In this document: positions 1-11,497 of the stretch, in pieces | Position numbering within the stretch: position 1 is the stretch's first letter | Layout: each line of letters opens with the position of its first letter | NCBI GenBank assembly: GCA_963556255.1 | Contig: OY744607.1 | Location: forward strand, 44,527,917-44,591,916 | Source of the DNA: Allolobophora icterica | Lineage: Eukaryota; Annelida; Clitellata; Crassiclitellata; Lumbricidae | Length of the DNA stretch: 64,000 nt | Direction of reading: 5' to 3' | The notes under the pieces: generated by a model | What the model was told of the DNA's origin: nothing | The model's database searches: none | The model's input: the letters and a program-made list of their open reading frames with translations, nothing else | Made by a program: the position numbers and the translations under genes

Positions 1-605
1 CTTCTCATCAAGCATTTCCTGTTTCCGACTCTGAGCTCTCGTCATTACATTTGCTCGTAAATTATTACGTGAGAAGTCGAAACGTGAACAAAGAGTATGA
101 TACGCTCTTTGATTTGCTGGTAGCGGATAAGCTGAAAGAATGTTTACCGCCAGGTCCACTACAGTTTGTATTGTCGAAGGAAGGAACTGACCGTCTCCAA
201 GCTAGTGCAATCGCAGACCTAGCAGACATTCATGTAAACAATCGAATTGGGTTTGCATTTCCAAATATAAACAGTTATCCTTCTCAACGTTCAGGAAGCC
301 AAAGCCAGAGTGGAAAGTGGAAAAGTAATCCAGAAACAGGGAATCAGTTCAAAGGTAAAGAAGTCAAGGCTATTGTCCCTGTACCCAATGAGAACAGAGA
401 AGTGACGTTTGGTCGTCAAGGATATAACAAATCGCCAGCGCCGTTTGCCTTCCGCAACACATCGTTTGCACAGTATAAGAGAAATGAAGGAAATGAACAA
501 CGAGGTGTGATTGTGAAGCGTTGTCACAACTGTGGTTCAGATAAACATTTGGTTAAATTTTGTCCAGTTCCAGTGCCAGCAGCTAGTTTTAGCAGAAATC
601 AATAA
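1..605 (+). CDS. Gmr1-like Ty3/Gypsy retrotransposon gag, C-terminal part
   Basis: This is the C-terminal half of a retrotransposon Gag polyprotein, open from the window edge to the TAA at 603-605. It has an alpha-helical capsid segment (FDLLVADKLKECLP, about 115-160) of the SCAN-like type typical of Gmr1-like gag. A basic linker follows, then one zinc knuckle of form CX2CX4HX4C (bases 522-563; C-HNC-GSDKH-LVKF-C). Gag would coat element RNA in virus-like particles. The start lies outside the window, and the ATG-less beginning is not a true start. The next open frame (protease) lies in the same phase directly after the stop codon. Bases 1-287 recur inverted at 1190-1480. The family assignment rests on the gag layout and is fairly secure; no intact element is present. 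Confidence 0.75.
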   Translation, partial: SHQAFPVSDSELSSLHLLVNYYVRSRNVNKEYDTLFDLLVADKLKECLPPGPLQFVLSKEGTDRLQASAIADLADIHVNNRIGFAFPNINSYPSQRSGSQSQSGKWKSNPETGNQFKGKEVKAIVPVPNENREVTFGRQGYNKSPAPFAFRNTSFAQYKRNEGNEQRGVIVKRCHNCGSDKHLVKFCPVPVPAASFSRNQ

Positions 606-614
606 CACACGAGA

Positions 615-1256
615 GTGAATTTGATTCAAGTGGTTAGTGATACAGACAATCAAACCACGGGTCAAGAAAACCAAGAGACTGAAGTAAAGTCAGTAATGAA
701 ATGTGGTATTCAAAAAGAAATTCTATTGGATGATGGAATTCAGAGAGAAGTCGCAGGAAAAGAGGACAGTCGAATATTGAAGAAATCGTTCTTGCAGTAT
801 GTCGAGGTCGAAATTCGTGGAGTAGACGGAAAAGAGCCAGTGAAAGTCAAAGCACTGAGCGACTCGGGTACAGAGATTCCGGTGATTAGTGAAGAATTAC
901 TGGAAGGCATAGAGGTGGAACAAATTGGAAAAGTGAACTTGCAATGTGTGGCAGGAGATGCCATTCCTGCGATGTTAGTGAAAGTTGATGTTAGACTGTG
1001 TGGTAGTGACGTGGAAGAAGAGGGATTTCCGCGTAAAATCCAATGTTCACTCAAACCTTATGTTACCTTGATGTGTGCTAGTATTGCAAAGATGGGCAGT
1101 ACAGAAAGATTCTTGTTGCATCCAGAGATAATTGCCGAATTAAAAGCCGTACCACAGATGAAGGTCAAAACGATACAAGAAGATGTGTTGAGAAGGATAA
1201 CTGTTTATATTTGGAAATGCAAACCCAATTCGATTGTTTACATGAATGTCTGCTAG
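615..1256 (+). CDS. retrotransposon aspartic protease region (pol start), truncated
   Basis: A retropepsin-like segment follows gag in the same phase after a single TAA. The active-site motif reads LSDSGTEIPVIS with D-S-G at about residues 83-85 of the open frame, DSG being a common variant of DTG. The following beta-strand-like stretch (KVNLQCVAGDAIPAM) fits the retropepsin fold. Reverse transcriptase, RNase H and integrase are absent, because after about 1189 the reading frame enters an inverted copy of gag. The last ~20 residues are therefore antisense gag and not protease. The protein is truncated and surely inactive as an element. Confidence 0.65.
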   Translation: MNLIQVVSDTDNQTTGQENQETEVKSVMKCGIQKEILLDDGIQREVAGKEDSRILKKSFLQYVEVEIRGVDGKEPVKVKALSDSGTEIPVISEELLEGIEVEQIGKVNLQCVAGDAIPAMLVKVDVRLCGSDVEEEGFPRKIQCSLKPYVTLMCASIAKMGSTERFLLHPEIIAELKAVPQMKVKTIQEDVLRRITVYIWKCKPNSIVYMNVC

Positions 1257-2817
1257 GTCTGCGACTGCACTAGCTTGGAGACGGTCAGTTCCTTCCTTCG
1301 ACAATACAAACTGTAGTGGACCTGGCGGTAAACATTCTTTCAGCTTATCCGCTACCAGCAAATCAAAGAGCGTATCATACTCTTTGTTCACGTTTCGACT
1401 TCTCACGTAATAATTTACGAGCAAATGTAATGACGAGAGCGCAGAGTCGGAAACAGGAACTTCTCACGTAATAATTTAGCAAGTTCTTCAGTCTTGCCGT
1501 AAACATCGTGTAGGTCTCTTCTGTTGTCTTCTTAGCATCCACAAATCTGGCTCTGTATTCTCTCGAGGTCAATTTAAATTCTTTTAACAAGTGCTGCTTG
1601 AATCTGTCATAATTGTCTAGATCATCGAATGACAATCTATTCAGAACGGTTCGAGCTTTCGGCGTCATTAAGGGTAGTAATAATTTCACCCAAAACGGAC
1701 TTTCCACAGCAAAACTGCGAAACGCATTTCTCGACTGTTTCAAAATATAATGGCACCTCCATCATATCAGTTGGCATTTTAGGCAATACGTTCTTCATTG
1801 CATCGCCTATTTTCTTAATTTTTGACACCAAAGTTTCACTTTCTTGCTGTTTCCTTTTTTCTGCTTCCCGTTCTTCTCTCATTTGTGTTTCTTTCAATGT
1901 CAGTTTTGATTTGTCCATTCTTAGACGTTCTTGTCTTTCTGTTTCTCCTTTTCCAAACTTTCTTTCTGAAATTTGAGTTCTTCTTGTCTGATCTGTTCTG
2001 CGCGTTCCAACTCTAACGTTCGCGCCTTCTCTTTTTCTTCCACACGCATTCTCTTTGCTTCAAGCTGTTGCTGACGTACCTCTTCATCACTTTTTCTACC
2101 CTTTTCAAATTCAATCATCTGCTCCAATCTTCTTCTTTCAGCATCTTCCCTATCTCTTCTCAACTGTTCTAACTGAATCTCAAACTGATGCTTTTGCAAC
2201 TCAAGTTCTGCCTTACGCACTTGTTCTGCTTTCTCTGCTTTCTCTCTCTGAAGACGCAATTCTTCTTGCCTTGCAAGTTCCGCTTTCTCTTCTTTCTCTC
2301 TCTGCAAGCGCAAATCTTCTTGCCTTGCAAGTTCCGCTTTCTCTTCTTTCTCTCTCTGCAAGCGCAATTCTTCTTGCCTTGCAAGTTCCGCTTTCTCTTC
2401 TTTCTCTCTCTGCAGACGTTCTGCTTTCTCTTCTTTCTCTCTCTGAAGACGTAATTCTTCCTGTCTCAGCTCTTTCTCTTCTTGTCTTCGTCTATCTTCT
2501 CTTTCTTTCTCTTCGTGTCTGCGTTTCTCCTCTCTTTCTTTTTCTTCTTGCCTCGTCATCATCATCCACTTCATCAACATCTCCATAGACATAGGCCCAG
2601 GAGGTTTTTCAATAGCCTTCTCGACGGCACCGCCAACGGCACCTTCTTCTTCGACTTCTTCTTTAACCCACACTTCGGCGAGTTCTTGCATCATGTCACC
2701 ACGTGACATACCTTCTAATTGTTCCTCTTTAAAACCGGCTTTCAACAAACGCTGTTTTAGCCTTTCCGTAGACATCTTCTTAATATCTGCTTGTCTTTCA
2801 GCACTTAGTTTCTCCAT
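1190..2817 (-). pseudogene. Gmr1-like gag, inverted second copy, frameshifted
   Basis: Reading leftwards from an ATG at 2817, this gag has three parts. First comes a long charged N-terminal coiled coil (2817-1921) with an internal tandem repeat of about 54 bp (18 residues, Q/R/E/K-rich) between 2240 and 2430. Next is a capsid entry segment (1918-1637, with MPTDMMEVPLYFETVEK). Last is the capsid core (1743-1375 and 1424-1190). The parts lie in three different frames, so at least two or three frameshifts break it. A ~60-bp segment bounded by two copies of a short AAATTATTACGTGAGAAG repeat (near 1405 and 1462) is an insertion or slippage duplication that is also partly visible in the plus-strand copy. 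The copy ends abruptly at 1190, where it joins the plus-strand element. Confidence 0.75.
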
Positions 2818-3099
2818 CTTACTTGTTTACTTTGGTGATTTCTCTTTTCAAAGAAGTCACGGTTTTTCTTGGTGTGTGAATCGATAAACAAACGGCATTC
2901 TTTTGTATTTGTTCGTGGAAAACAACGAAATTTTTATACCTTTTTCTCGTGTCCCACCGTCGTTGATATCGTAGACTCGTCACACAACACCAACCCGTAG
3001 ATTCTTCTAACACCGTCGTAGATTCCTCTAACACCGTTGTAGATTCTTCTATCACCTCCTTCGGCGATAAGGTGAATTTTTATCCACCGTGAGTTTTTA

Positions 3100-3116
3100 T
3101 CCCACCGCTGCCACCA
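3100..3116 (-). promoter_or_regulatory. retrotransposon primer-binding site (tRNA-Leu type)
   Basis: On the minus strand the sequence TGGTGGCAGCGGTGGGA lies four bases inside the LTR end. It is complementary to a tRNA 3' end of the form TCCCACCGCTGCCA-CCA, which matches animal tRNA-Leu (AAG/TAG type) as I know it. This marks the start of the internal region and the orientation of the minus-strand element. Confidence 0.7.
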
Positions 3117-3120
3117 ATAA

Positions 3121-3490
3121 TGTCAACCCTTTCCTTCTGTTGACAATCCTTCTAATTACTTCCTTGCTTTCTTCGTACTTACGCCTATTTAATGTTCACT
3201 GATTCACACTAAATCTACGTATAAGTAGCTTTATTTCTACTGTGTAGCATAGCCTTCATTGAACACCACCACAGTTTTAATATCTTTTCTTTAAGAAAAG
3301 AAATGAATCCAATTTCAACTAGTCAGCAACACTTCTACAGAGAACACACAAATTCAAACTTCTCCAGTCAGCATAAATCTTCGCGCGCTTCTTAGACAAC
3401 TGTGCTGTGCGCGTAAGCGAAATCTAATTGTATACATATAGCGCGCGGCTGCCGACATCAGCCAGCCAGGCGCTTAGCTAAAACAGTACA
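3121..3490 (-). repeat. 5' LTR of the minus-strand Gmr1-like element
   Basis: The proposed LTR is 370 bp, starts TGTACTG and ends GGTTGACA on the minus strand (TGT...ACA ends), and sits next to the primer-binding site. A TATA-like CTATATGTATAC lies near 3430-3440. The outer boundary is inferred from the TGT end and from the switch to a different dispersed repeat at about 3495. No second LTR is in the window to confirm it. Confidence 0.6.
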
Positions 3491-3494
3491 ACTG

Positions 3495-4000
<506 letters not shown>

Positions 4001-4811
4001 CCCTCCTGGATGTAAGCGCGGCGTTTGACACCGTCGATCACAAAATCCTGATCAAGTGCCTAGTTATCTCTTTTGGAATCGACAGACGGCCACTGGATTG
4101 GCTGTGCTCCTTGCTGAATGGACGGACAATCATGGTCAAAATCGGCTCAGACTGCACTGCTTGGACACCGGTTCCATTCGGTGTCGCGCAAGGCTCAGCA
4201 CTGTGGCCGCTTCTTTACATCCTGTATACGGCCGATTCGACACAACTCGTTACTTCTCTCGGAGCGCGGAGACATCAGAAGGCCGATGACGTACAACTGT
4301 ATTCAACTTGCCACCCATCTGATGCATTTGCATGTGTATTTCCTACAAAGGGCAATGGAGTAGTAGTGGATATTAGGATGTCGTCTAAATCGCCTGCTGC
4401 TGAATCCGTCAAAGACAGTTTATTTGGTTGGCCACATACGAGGCGCGATAGAATGGTATATTGGCCGAAAAAGAGAGTGTGTAGATGTACTTGTATAGTG
4501 TCTGTGCGATTTTAATGGATCTTTAGAGTCGACAATTGAGTGATTCGAAGTCACTTTTAGTACACGCTCGTCGTGAAAGCGTTAAAACAGTAGGAAATGC
4601 ATTTTACGTGTTTTGGTCTTGATCCCTGTAGTAGGTGGAGCCCCATACTCTCGCCCACACCCTGTGTCACCCAACCATTTCAGACGGTGACTCCATATTC
4701 GATCTGATGAGTAGATTCGAGTTTTGGTGGAAAGAGAGAGAAAGATGATGAGAGTGTGTGTGAGAAAGAGAGAGAGAGACGCAGGGAGAGGGGTATTCCC
4801 TCTCTCAGTAC
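4001..4811 (+). pseudogene. LINE reverse-transcriptase fragment with 3' flank (copy 1)
   Basis: This begins inside a non-LTR reverse transcriptase at the LLDVSAAFDTVDH motif and continues through the GVAQGS block (normally GVPQGSVLGP) and KADDVQLYSTC, a corrupted form of the YADD catalytic box. The reading frame shows the CR1/L2-like, Jockey-superfamily pattern. The frame decays by about 4515. The same sequence recurs almost unchanged at 6162-6965. The 5' part is hidden by the gap. Confidence 0.7.
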
Positions 4812-5150
4812 AAGTATCTGTGATAAAGTAATCGTTCGTGCCTTGGTAGACAGAGAGTGTGAATGTACGTAAGCACGTAGAATCTGTGAGAACTTAATCG
4901 ATCTATCAGTAGATTCGAGAAATGTATAGAGGGAGAGAGAGTAGAGATATAATTCTGTGAGAAATTACTTGATTTTATGATTTGATTAGAGCTTTGGTAA
5001 AAGAGTGTGAAAATTCGTTTAAAGCCGATGGTTCTTGAGAACAGATATGATCTGATGAGTAGACTTGTGATTTGATAAAGAGAGATAGTGTTGATGTACA
5101 TGTCTAGAAACTGTGGGAACTTAATCTTACAAGCAGATTTGTGTATTGTT
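4680..5150 (+). repeat. degenerate 75-80 bp tandem repeat block
   Basis: Several diverged units share GA(T)GAGTAGATTCGnG, then a GA-rich stretch, GTGnnGATGTACnTAAG and AATCTGTGAGAACTTAATC. The same units occur at 3495-3615 and 8106-8825. No coding potential is seen. Confidence 0.55.
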
Positions 5151-5990
5151 ACGAAGAAAGACAGAGTTGATCTGCAAGACTAGCATCAGATGGGTGGCAG
5201 GTCGCGTAAATCTGCACGCCGTCAGCGTAGTGATGAAATGGCGCACCAAGGCCCGTGATGAGTTGGGTCAAATCCGCGGCATAAAGGATGTAGAAGAGCG
5301 GGCCAAGTACCGATCCCTGAGGTACACCGCACAAAACCAGTACCCAGGCTGACATGTCTGAGTCAATCCTGACTCTTATCGTCCGCCCATCAACGAAGGA
5401 GCGCATCCAGTCGAGCAACCGGCCAGCAAAGCCGTAGGAGGTACCAAGACGGGTCAAAAGGATGGTGTGATCGGTGGTGTCGAACGCCGCGCTGACATCG
5501 AGTAGAGCGAGTGGCGTGACTCTTCCAGCGTCCATAGCATCGTACATGTCGGACACGAGTCGAAGAAGAAGCGTCTCAGTCGAGTCGCCTTTCCTAAAAC
5601 CGGACGCTTTAGCTCATGCCATCCTCGATGGTGCGTGTCTAGATAACACACCACCTGCTGCGTGACTATTTTCTCGTTGATCTTAAAGATAAAAGATAGG
5701 TTGGAGACAGGGCGATAGTCACTGATGTCATTAGAATACAGTCCAGGTCTCTTGAGGTATGGTCGTACGATGGCCCTCTTTTGGATGATATGGTAGAACC
5801 CCTTCAGAAAGTGAGGTGTTGCAAAGAGGCAACAGGAATGGAATCAGCTCGTCGACGAACTTCTGAAGAAGAAAGGTCGGGAACGGATCAAGCGAACAAG
5901 TCTTTGAGGGCAAAGTCCGGAGAAGTTACCTCAGTTGAGAGTAGGTCAGCAGATGGTCAGGAACTTAGAAGCAAGCCAGGTCCTGTAGAA
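5149..5990 (-). pseudogene. LINE reverse-transcriptase fragment, inverted
   Basis: A minus-strand non-LTR RT of the same broad type. The order is SKTCSLDPFPTFLL (about 5905-5860), a PVSNLSFI-like block (about 5710-5690), LLDVSAAFDTTDH (about 5510-5465), GVPQGSVLGPLFYILY (about 5330-5280) and YADGVQIY (about 5225-5200). The last replaces the second catalytic Asp of YADD with Gly, so the enzyme is dead. Frames shift near 5560-5600 and 5700. It lies back to back with the plus-strand copy starting near 6045. Confidence 0.7.
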
Positions 5991-6044
5991 GATCATCGAG
6001 AAAGTAGTTGCACCGCAGATGGTGAGATACCTAGAGAGCAAGCC

Positions 6045-6965
6045 ACCTCATGCCGAAGCTCCAGGCCGGTTTCAGAGAAGGATATTTGACAGACACACCC
6101 CTGCTGAGACTCATCTCGGACAAATGCGACGCCACCTATTCTGGTCGTTTCACGCTGCTTGCCCTCCTGGATGTAAGCGCGGCGTTTGACACCGTCGATC
6201 ACAAAATCCTGATCAAGCGCCTAGTTATCTCTTTTGGAATCGACCGACGGCCACTGGATTGGCTGTGCTCCTTGCTGAATGGACGGACAATCGTGGTCAA
6301 AATTGGCTCAAACTGCACGGCTTGGACACCAGTTCCATTCGGTGTCGCGCAAGGCTCAGTACTCTGGCCGCTTCTTTACATCCTGTATACGGCCGATTCG
6401 ACACAACTCGTTACTTCTCTCGGAGCGCGGAGACATCAGAAGGCCGATGACGTACAACTGTATTCAACTTGCCACCCATCTGATGCATTTGCATGTCTAT
6501 CTCCTACAAAGGGCAATGGAGTAGTGGATATTAGGGTGTCGTCTAAATCGCCTGCTGCTGAATCCGTCAAAGACAGTTTATTTGACTGGGCACATACGAG
6601 GCGCATGAGAATGGTATATTGGCCGAAAAAGAGAGTGTGTAGATGTACTTGTATAGTGTGTGTGCGATTTTAATGGATCTTTAGAGTCGAGAATTGAGTG
6701 ATTCAAAGTCACTTTTAGTACACGCTCGTCGTAAAAGCGCTAAAACAGTAGGAAATGCATTTTACGTGTTTTGGTCTTGAGCCCTATAGTAGGTGGAGCC
6801 CCAAACTCGCCCACACCCTGTGTCAGACAACCATTTCAGACGGTGACTCCATATTCGATCTGATGTGTAGATTCGAGTATTGGTGGAAAGAGAGAGAAAG
6901 ATGATGAGAGTGTGTGTGAGAAAGAGAGAGAGACGCAGGGAGAGGGGTATTCCCTCTCTCTCCGT
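6045..6965 (+). pseudogene. LINE reverse-transcriptase fragment (copy 2)
   Basis: This starts slightly earlier in the RT than copy 1 (KLQAGFREGYLTDTPLLRLISD, then LLDVSAAFDTVDHKIL) and runs through GVAQGSVLWP and KADDVQLYSTC. From 6162 on it is nearly identical to 4001-4811, including the 3' flank with GAGAGGGGTATTCCCTCTC. YADD has become KADD and the proline of GVPQG is Ala, so it is not an active enzyme. Confidence 0.7.
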
Positions 6966-7033
6966 ACAAGACATGTTGTAACGAGTATATGCCTCTGACC
7001 ACACAGATACACTTATCTCATGTTTAGTGACAA

Positions 7034-7776
7034 TGTAGGATAGGTGCGATTAGCCATTAGTTAGGTAAAGTCATTAATTTTAATTAATTGGCCAGCACAA
7101 TGACCAGCAGTAGGGCATTAAAATTTAACTAAGATTCAGGGATATTGTCGAGAGGCGAGACTATTTACCTTTCGTTGTCGAACGATCATAGGCCGGAATC
7201 AAACTGTAACCGTTTTCATCAACAGTCGTCTGCTGGATATGTAAATGAGGACCAATGGAGCAAGGAAGGCTTCAGTTGATACGTGGCGTTCGAAGTCACT
7301 GGACGTGCTGTCGATTTGTTTGCGTCGGTTAACTCCTTATCAGTAGGAGAAGTTGAATTGACTATCGTTTTGAACGGTGGCATTCAACGAGCGATTGTCA
7401 AGGGGAGTTACGCGGACTCATCCGAAGAAGAGGTAGTTATATAAATTGTCGAACGAAAGACAAATACGAACGATGCGTAACGAAGGACCTTGCCAAAGAG
7501 GTCGTAACGGCGAATGTTCCCAGTAGAACATAGCGAAAGTCAGTAAATAGTAGAGAAGCGCTACGAACTTCGAGGAGTGAATCCTATACGAATAAATAAA
7601 GGAACGTTGTTCGAATATTCATCGCTGGAATATCGGTGGATCTAAATATCTACAAAACGAGCAGACACCTCGGCGTCTTTACCCACCATCCGCGCTACGA
7701 AGATGGTCACATACAGCCGTCGATAAGCTTTGCGAATAGAAAGAACGATTGAATCTCTACAATCTACAATCCTACA
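7034..7776 (+). repeat. probable solo LTR
   Basis: A 743-bp stretch begins TGTAGGAT and ends ATCCTACA, a perfect 8-bp terminal inverted repeat of TG...CA type. Inside, a TATA box (TATATAAA, 7438-7445) precedes a double poly(A) signal (AATAAATAAA, 7591-7600) at a plausible R-region distance. I find no matching target duplication (GACAA left, GGAAC right) and no second copy, so this stays tentative. Confidence 0.4.
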
Positions 7777-8824
7777 GGAACCATACAACATGGGGAGGTT
7801 AGCTTAGGTATATTATAAAACGTATAATAATAGTGCTGGTTATAGGTAGGAACTTAGGCCATTTAAACTGATATTATTAAGAAACCTAAACACTCTGTAT
7901 TGAATAATATCATTGACTATTTTTATGTTTAGCTTGATTACATATTCAAAATGATTCTTAGTGATATCTCTCCATTGGTTGACTATCTGGGGTCGCTTGA
8001 CCCACTTGCATGTGAATAGGAAGTAGGATTGAATAACAAGTAACCGGATACACGATCAGTATCAGACCCTAAGGAAATAATAACCAAATATAGGGTTAGT
8101 CGTTACACAAGTATCTGTGATAAAGTAATCGTTCTTATGAGTAGATTCGTGCTTTGGTAGACAGAGAGTGTGGATGTACTTGAGTAGAATCTTTGAATGC
8201 TTAAGCGATATAATCGGTAGATTCGAATATTGCTATAGGGAGAGTGCAGATTATAATTCTGTGAAAAAGTACTTGGTTTCATGATTTGATTGGGGCTTGG
8301 GTTAAGGAGTGCATAGGTGTACGTGACTAGTATATGTGATTGTTTAGTAGATCTTACGAGTTGATTCACGTATTGATCAATTGAGATTGTTCATGTAGCT
8401 AAAAGAATCTGTGAGAACTTTGGGAGCTTTATGAGTAGATTCCTGTACTTATATTTATAGCGAGAGAGCATGTGTAGGCTAGATGAACAAAACAGTCGAA
8501 ATTGTTTATTGAGTGCTGGTCAACCAACCGTTTCAGAGGTGACTCAAAATTCGATCTTATGAGTATAAGTGATTTGATCAAGAGAGGTTATGTTGATGTA
8601 CATAACTAAAATATGCGATAAGTTATTCTATCATATCAGTAGACTAGTGATTGGTGGAGAGAGGTATGGAGTAGATGAAGACGACTGGAATTTGTATGAA
8701 TTTGATCGATATTTTGAGTATAGTCGTTTCTTGGTTATGAGAGAAAGTTTGTGGATATACTTAAGTGGAATCTGCGAGAACTTAATATTATAAGTAGATT
8801 CGTGTATTGGTTCAGAGTGAGTGC

Positions 8825-8825
<1 letters not shown>
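7777..8825. repeat. unassigned spacer, then second degenerate repeat block
   Basis: 7777-8105 shows nothing I can name. From 8106 the 75-80 bp degenerate units return (TATCTGTGATAAAGTAATCGTTC..., GTAGATTCGTG...), matching the block after 4811, and run to about 8825. Confidence 0.5.

Positions 8826-8917
<92 letters not shown>
8826..8917. repeat. (AT)n microsatellite
   Basis: About 90 bp of uninterrupted AT dinucleotides directly abuts the CTAG end of the Helitron and supplied its A|T insertion site. Confidence 0.95.
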
Positions 8918-8918
<1 letters not shown>

Positions 8919-10283
8919 TAGCTGGATTACCCGGCGTTGCCCGGGGTTATAAGTTTCACACCACCACCACCACCACCACCACCAACATCAACAACAACAA
9001 CAACGACTGCTTGGCAATCTTGGCAGTCGCCCTCTGGCGGCGACTGCTTGGCAGTCTTGGAGGCCCTTGTGGCGTCTGGCGACCTGTGGCGGAGACTGCT
9101 TCGAAAGTCTTGTAGACGCCTTCTGGCATCTAGCGACCTCTGCCGTGGAGTGACTGCTTCGCAGTCTTGGATGCCCTTGTGGCGTCTGGCGACGTCTGGC
9201 GGAGACTGCTTCGCAGTCTTGTAGACGCCTTCTGGCGTCTAGCGACCTCTGCCGTGGAGTGACTGCTTCGCAGTCGACCTCTGGCGGCGACTGCTTCACA
9301 GTCTTGGAGGCCCTTGTGGCGTCTGGCGACCTCTGGCGGAGACTGCTTCGCAGTCTTGTAAACGCCTTCTGGCGTCTAGCGACCTCTGCCGTGGAGTGAC
9401 TGCTTCGCAGTCGCCCTCTGGCGGCGACTGCTTCGCAGTCTTGGAGGCCCTTGTGGCGTGTGGCGACCTGTGGGGGAGACTGCTTCGCAGTCTTGTAGAC
9501 GCCTTCTGGCGTACAGCGGAGACTGCTTCGCAGTCTTGTATACGCCTTCTGGCGTCTAGCGACCTCTGCCGTGAAGTGACTGCTTCGCAGTCGCCCTCTG
9601 GCGGCGACTGCTTCGCAGTCTTGGAGGCCCTTGTGGCGTCTGGCGACCTGTGGGGGAAACTGCTTCGCAGTCTCCCGTGGACTGACAGCTTCGCAGTCGA
9701 AGAGGGTGAACCGGGCGTTGGCGTGTTAAAGAAAACGCCAGAAATCTAGCCCTCACTGCCGGTCTGCAGTCGGCCTCGCCCTTAGTAGAGCAGACTGGTT
9801 GTTTGATATACTGTAAATAATTTAGATCTTTGTCTTTGAACATACATGTGTTAAAATTTTGCTGTAAAACGATGAATATACTTCGAATCGATCGTCATTA
9901 TATTTTGTGCGAAAGTAAACAACTTACGCGCATTATTAGTGACGTTAGGGAATACCGGCGCCATAAATAGAACCGCGGTGTCGTTAAGCGGATTATTAAT
10001 GACGTTGGGGAATACCGGCGCCATAAATAGAACCGCTTGGCAGTGGAATAGGCGAGCTTGCGCGTTATGGACGGTCGGGTGGGTAGCGTTTTGGGGCATT
10101 TTCACCATGGTAGGGTTGAAAACGGAGGACGCGAACCCCTCCACTGGGTGTCCGAAGCCGAGGCCGACACATTAGTGAAGGTTTCGAGTGAAAAGGTGCA
10201 AAATTGTAGAAGTTAAGCCCGGTCAAACAGACAGACACACACACACACACAGACACACAGAAAGCTGGCTTTATTTATATAGA
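8918..10283 (-). mobile_element. non-autonomous Helitron, 1.37 kb
   Basis: On the minus strand the element starts TCTATATAAATAAAGCC (5' TC, at 10283) and ends with a GC-rich hairpin (CCCGGGCAACGCCGGG, 8930-8945), about nine bases, then CTAG (8921-8918). It is inserted between host A and T with no target duplication. These are the structural hallmarks of Helitrons. Near its 5' end lies a CA/GACA-rich stretch (10220-10260), and at 9931-10036 a ~60-bp unit is duplicated in tandem (GACGTTRGGGAATACCGGCG...). No Rep/helicase coding sequence is present, so it would need a helper. Open frames through 8937-9750 come from the hairpin array and I do not regard them as genes. Confidence 0.75.
8947..9715. 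repeat. array of short perfect hairpins inside the Helitron
   Basis: After an (ACC)n/(AAC)n stretch (8957-9003), the sequence is built from GACTGCTTCGCAGTC (6-bp stem, TTC loop; about ten perfect copies between 9145 and 9621 plus variants), ACGCCTTCTGGCGT and GCCCTCTGGCGGC, arranged in irregular modules of roughly 140-240 bp. The arms are often kept complementary where single bases differ between units. Confidence 0.85.
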
Positions 10284-10514
10284 TATAAGGCATTGAGACA
10301 TATTTAACCCAAAATGCCTTTCGATTTAGCTGAAATTCAGTGTACTTTGCAACGGTATGAAATGCGTTCGGTGCGTTTTTTATGTCTGATTAGACTGTTG
10401 TGTTTTTCAATGATTCTGAAAGTAAGAACTATTTAGGATCATTGATGATAATAATGATCCTAAAGAGCATAGGACCTCTTCCAAGGCTCCTTAACACGAT
10501 AGTCGACATATCGC

Positions 10515-11497
10515 TTAGAGACCACTTTTAACTACTGTAGTTACTAACTAGTAGTTATAACTACTACAAGGTAGTTGTCTAGTAGTTATAACTAGTTTTA
10601 AAGAAGTAGTTAAAATATGTATAACTATTTTTATCAAGTAGTTTGAAGTTAACTACAATATTTCACATTAACTACATTTCTTCCTATTTAGTATTTACTC
10701 TAGCTAGCTTCACCTTACAAGAACTTCTGTGATTTGAACGTTGTCCATATACATTATAAGTGATAACGCTATATAATTTTGCTATTAGCAATTGGCGCTT
10801 CCTATCTTGAATTCTCTGTGTCTTTGGTCTGTATGACAGTGCGATTAATAAGGACTTAGCTTCACCTAAACCAAGGATTTTGTATAACAGGTCTTTGACA
10901 TAGACCTCAACAAGTTAAAATCATAGCCATACTGTTCTAGCGGTATAATGTCTTCGTCCTCTTCAACGTACTAGCTTTTAGTTAAGATAGACTACCTGCT
11001 GATTTTAAACATTTACAATAATTATTCTAAGACTTTTCACGGATGGAGACTCTGTAGGTTAGACATTTAAGTAGTTATAACAATCTGGCATTTGTTACTG
11101 TTGAAACAATGAACCCATCAGGAATCAGGATGCCTTGTAGCATGTTCTAGCAGTTCCTGTTCCTTGTTACTTTGTTTGATATGTGCAGTAATTCGTTACA
11201 AATAGATTTGTCACTTGCCACTTGGTTTTGTTTTTGACCTTTTTTACTACTTGTGTTGAATATCAGTAATTAATAGGGACAATAAATTCTCATGCTACTT
11301 GGTAAATATCAGTGCACCGTAACACAGCCTTAGAAAAGTAGTTTGAAAAGTGTTTACCTATTAATCTGGTTGTTATCAAAACTATAGTTATAACTACTTG
11401 TCACCTGAAGTAGTTAGACAGTAGTTATAACTCCTTATTTCGAAAGTAGTTAGGAAGTAGTTTTAACTGCTAGTTAAGTAGTAGATGCCCATCACTG
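10515..11497. mobile_element. hAT-like non-autonomous element, left end decayed
   Basis: The right end reads GATGCCCATCACTG, the inverse of a hAT-type CAGTGATGGGCATC terminus. Both subterminal zones (10530-10690, 11385-11480) carry many AGTAGTTA/TAACTACT motifs, as expected for transposase-binding repeats. The left terminus is not recognisable and no target duplication was found. The interior (10700-11340) shows no coding region. Confidence 0.5.

Noticed and set aside
2055..2588. Plus-strand hydrophobic frame
   Set aside because: Antisense of the Lys/Glu-rich gag coiled coil.
8937..9843. Overlapping frames on both strands in the Helitron hairpin array
   Set aside because: Frames stay open because of the repeat composition; no domain and no start context.
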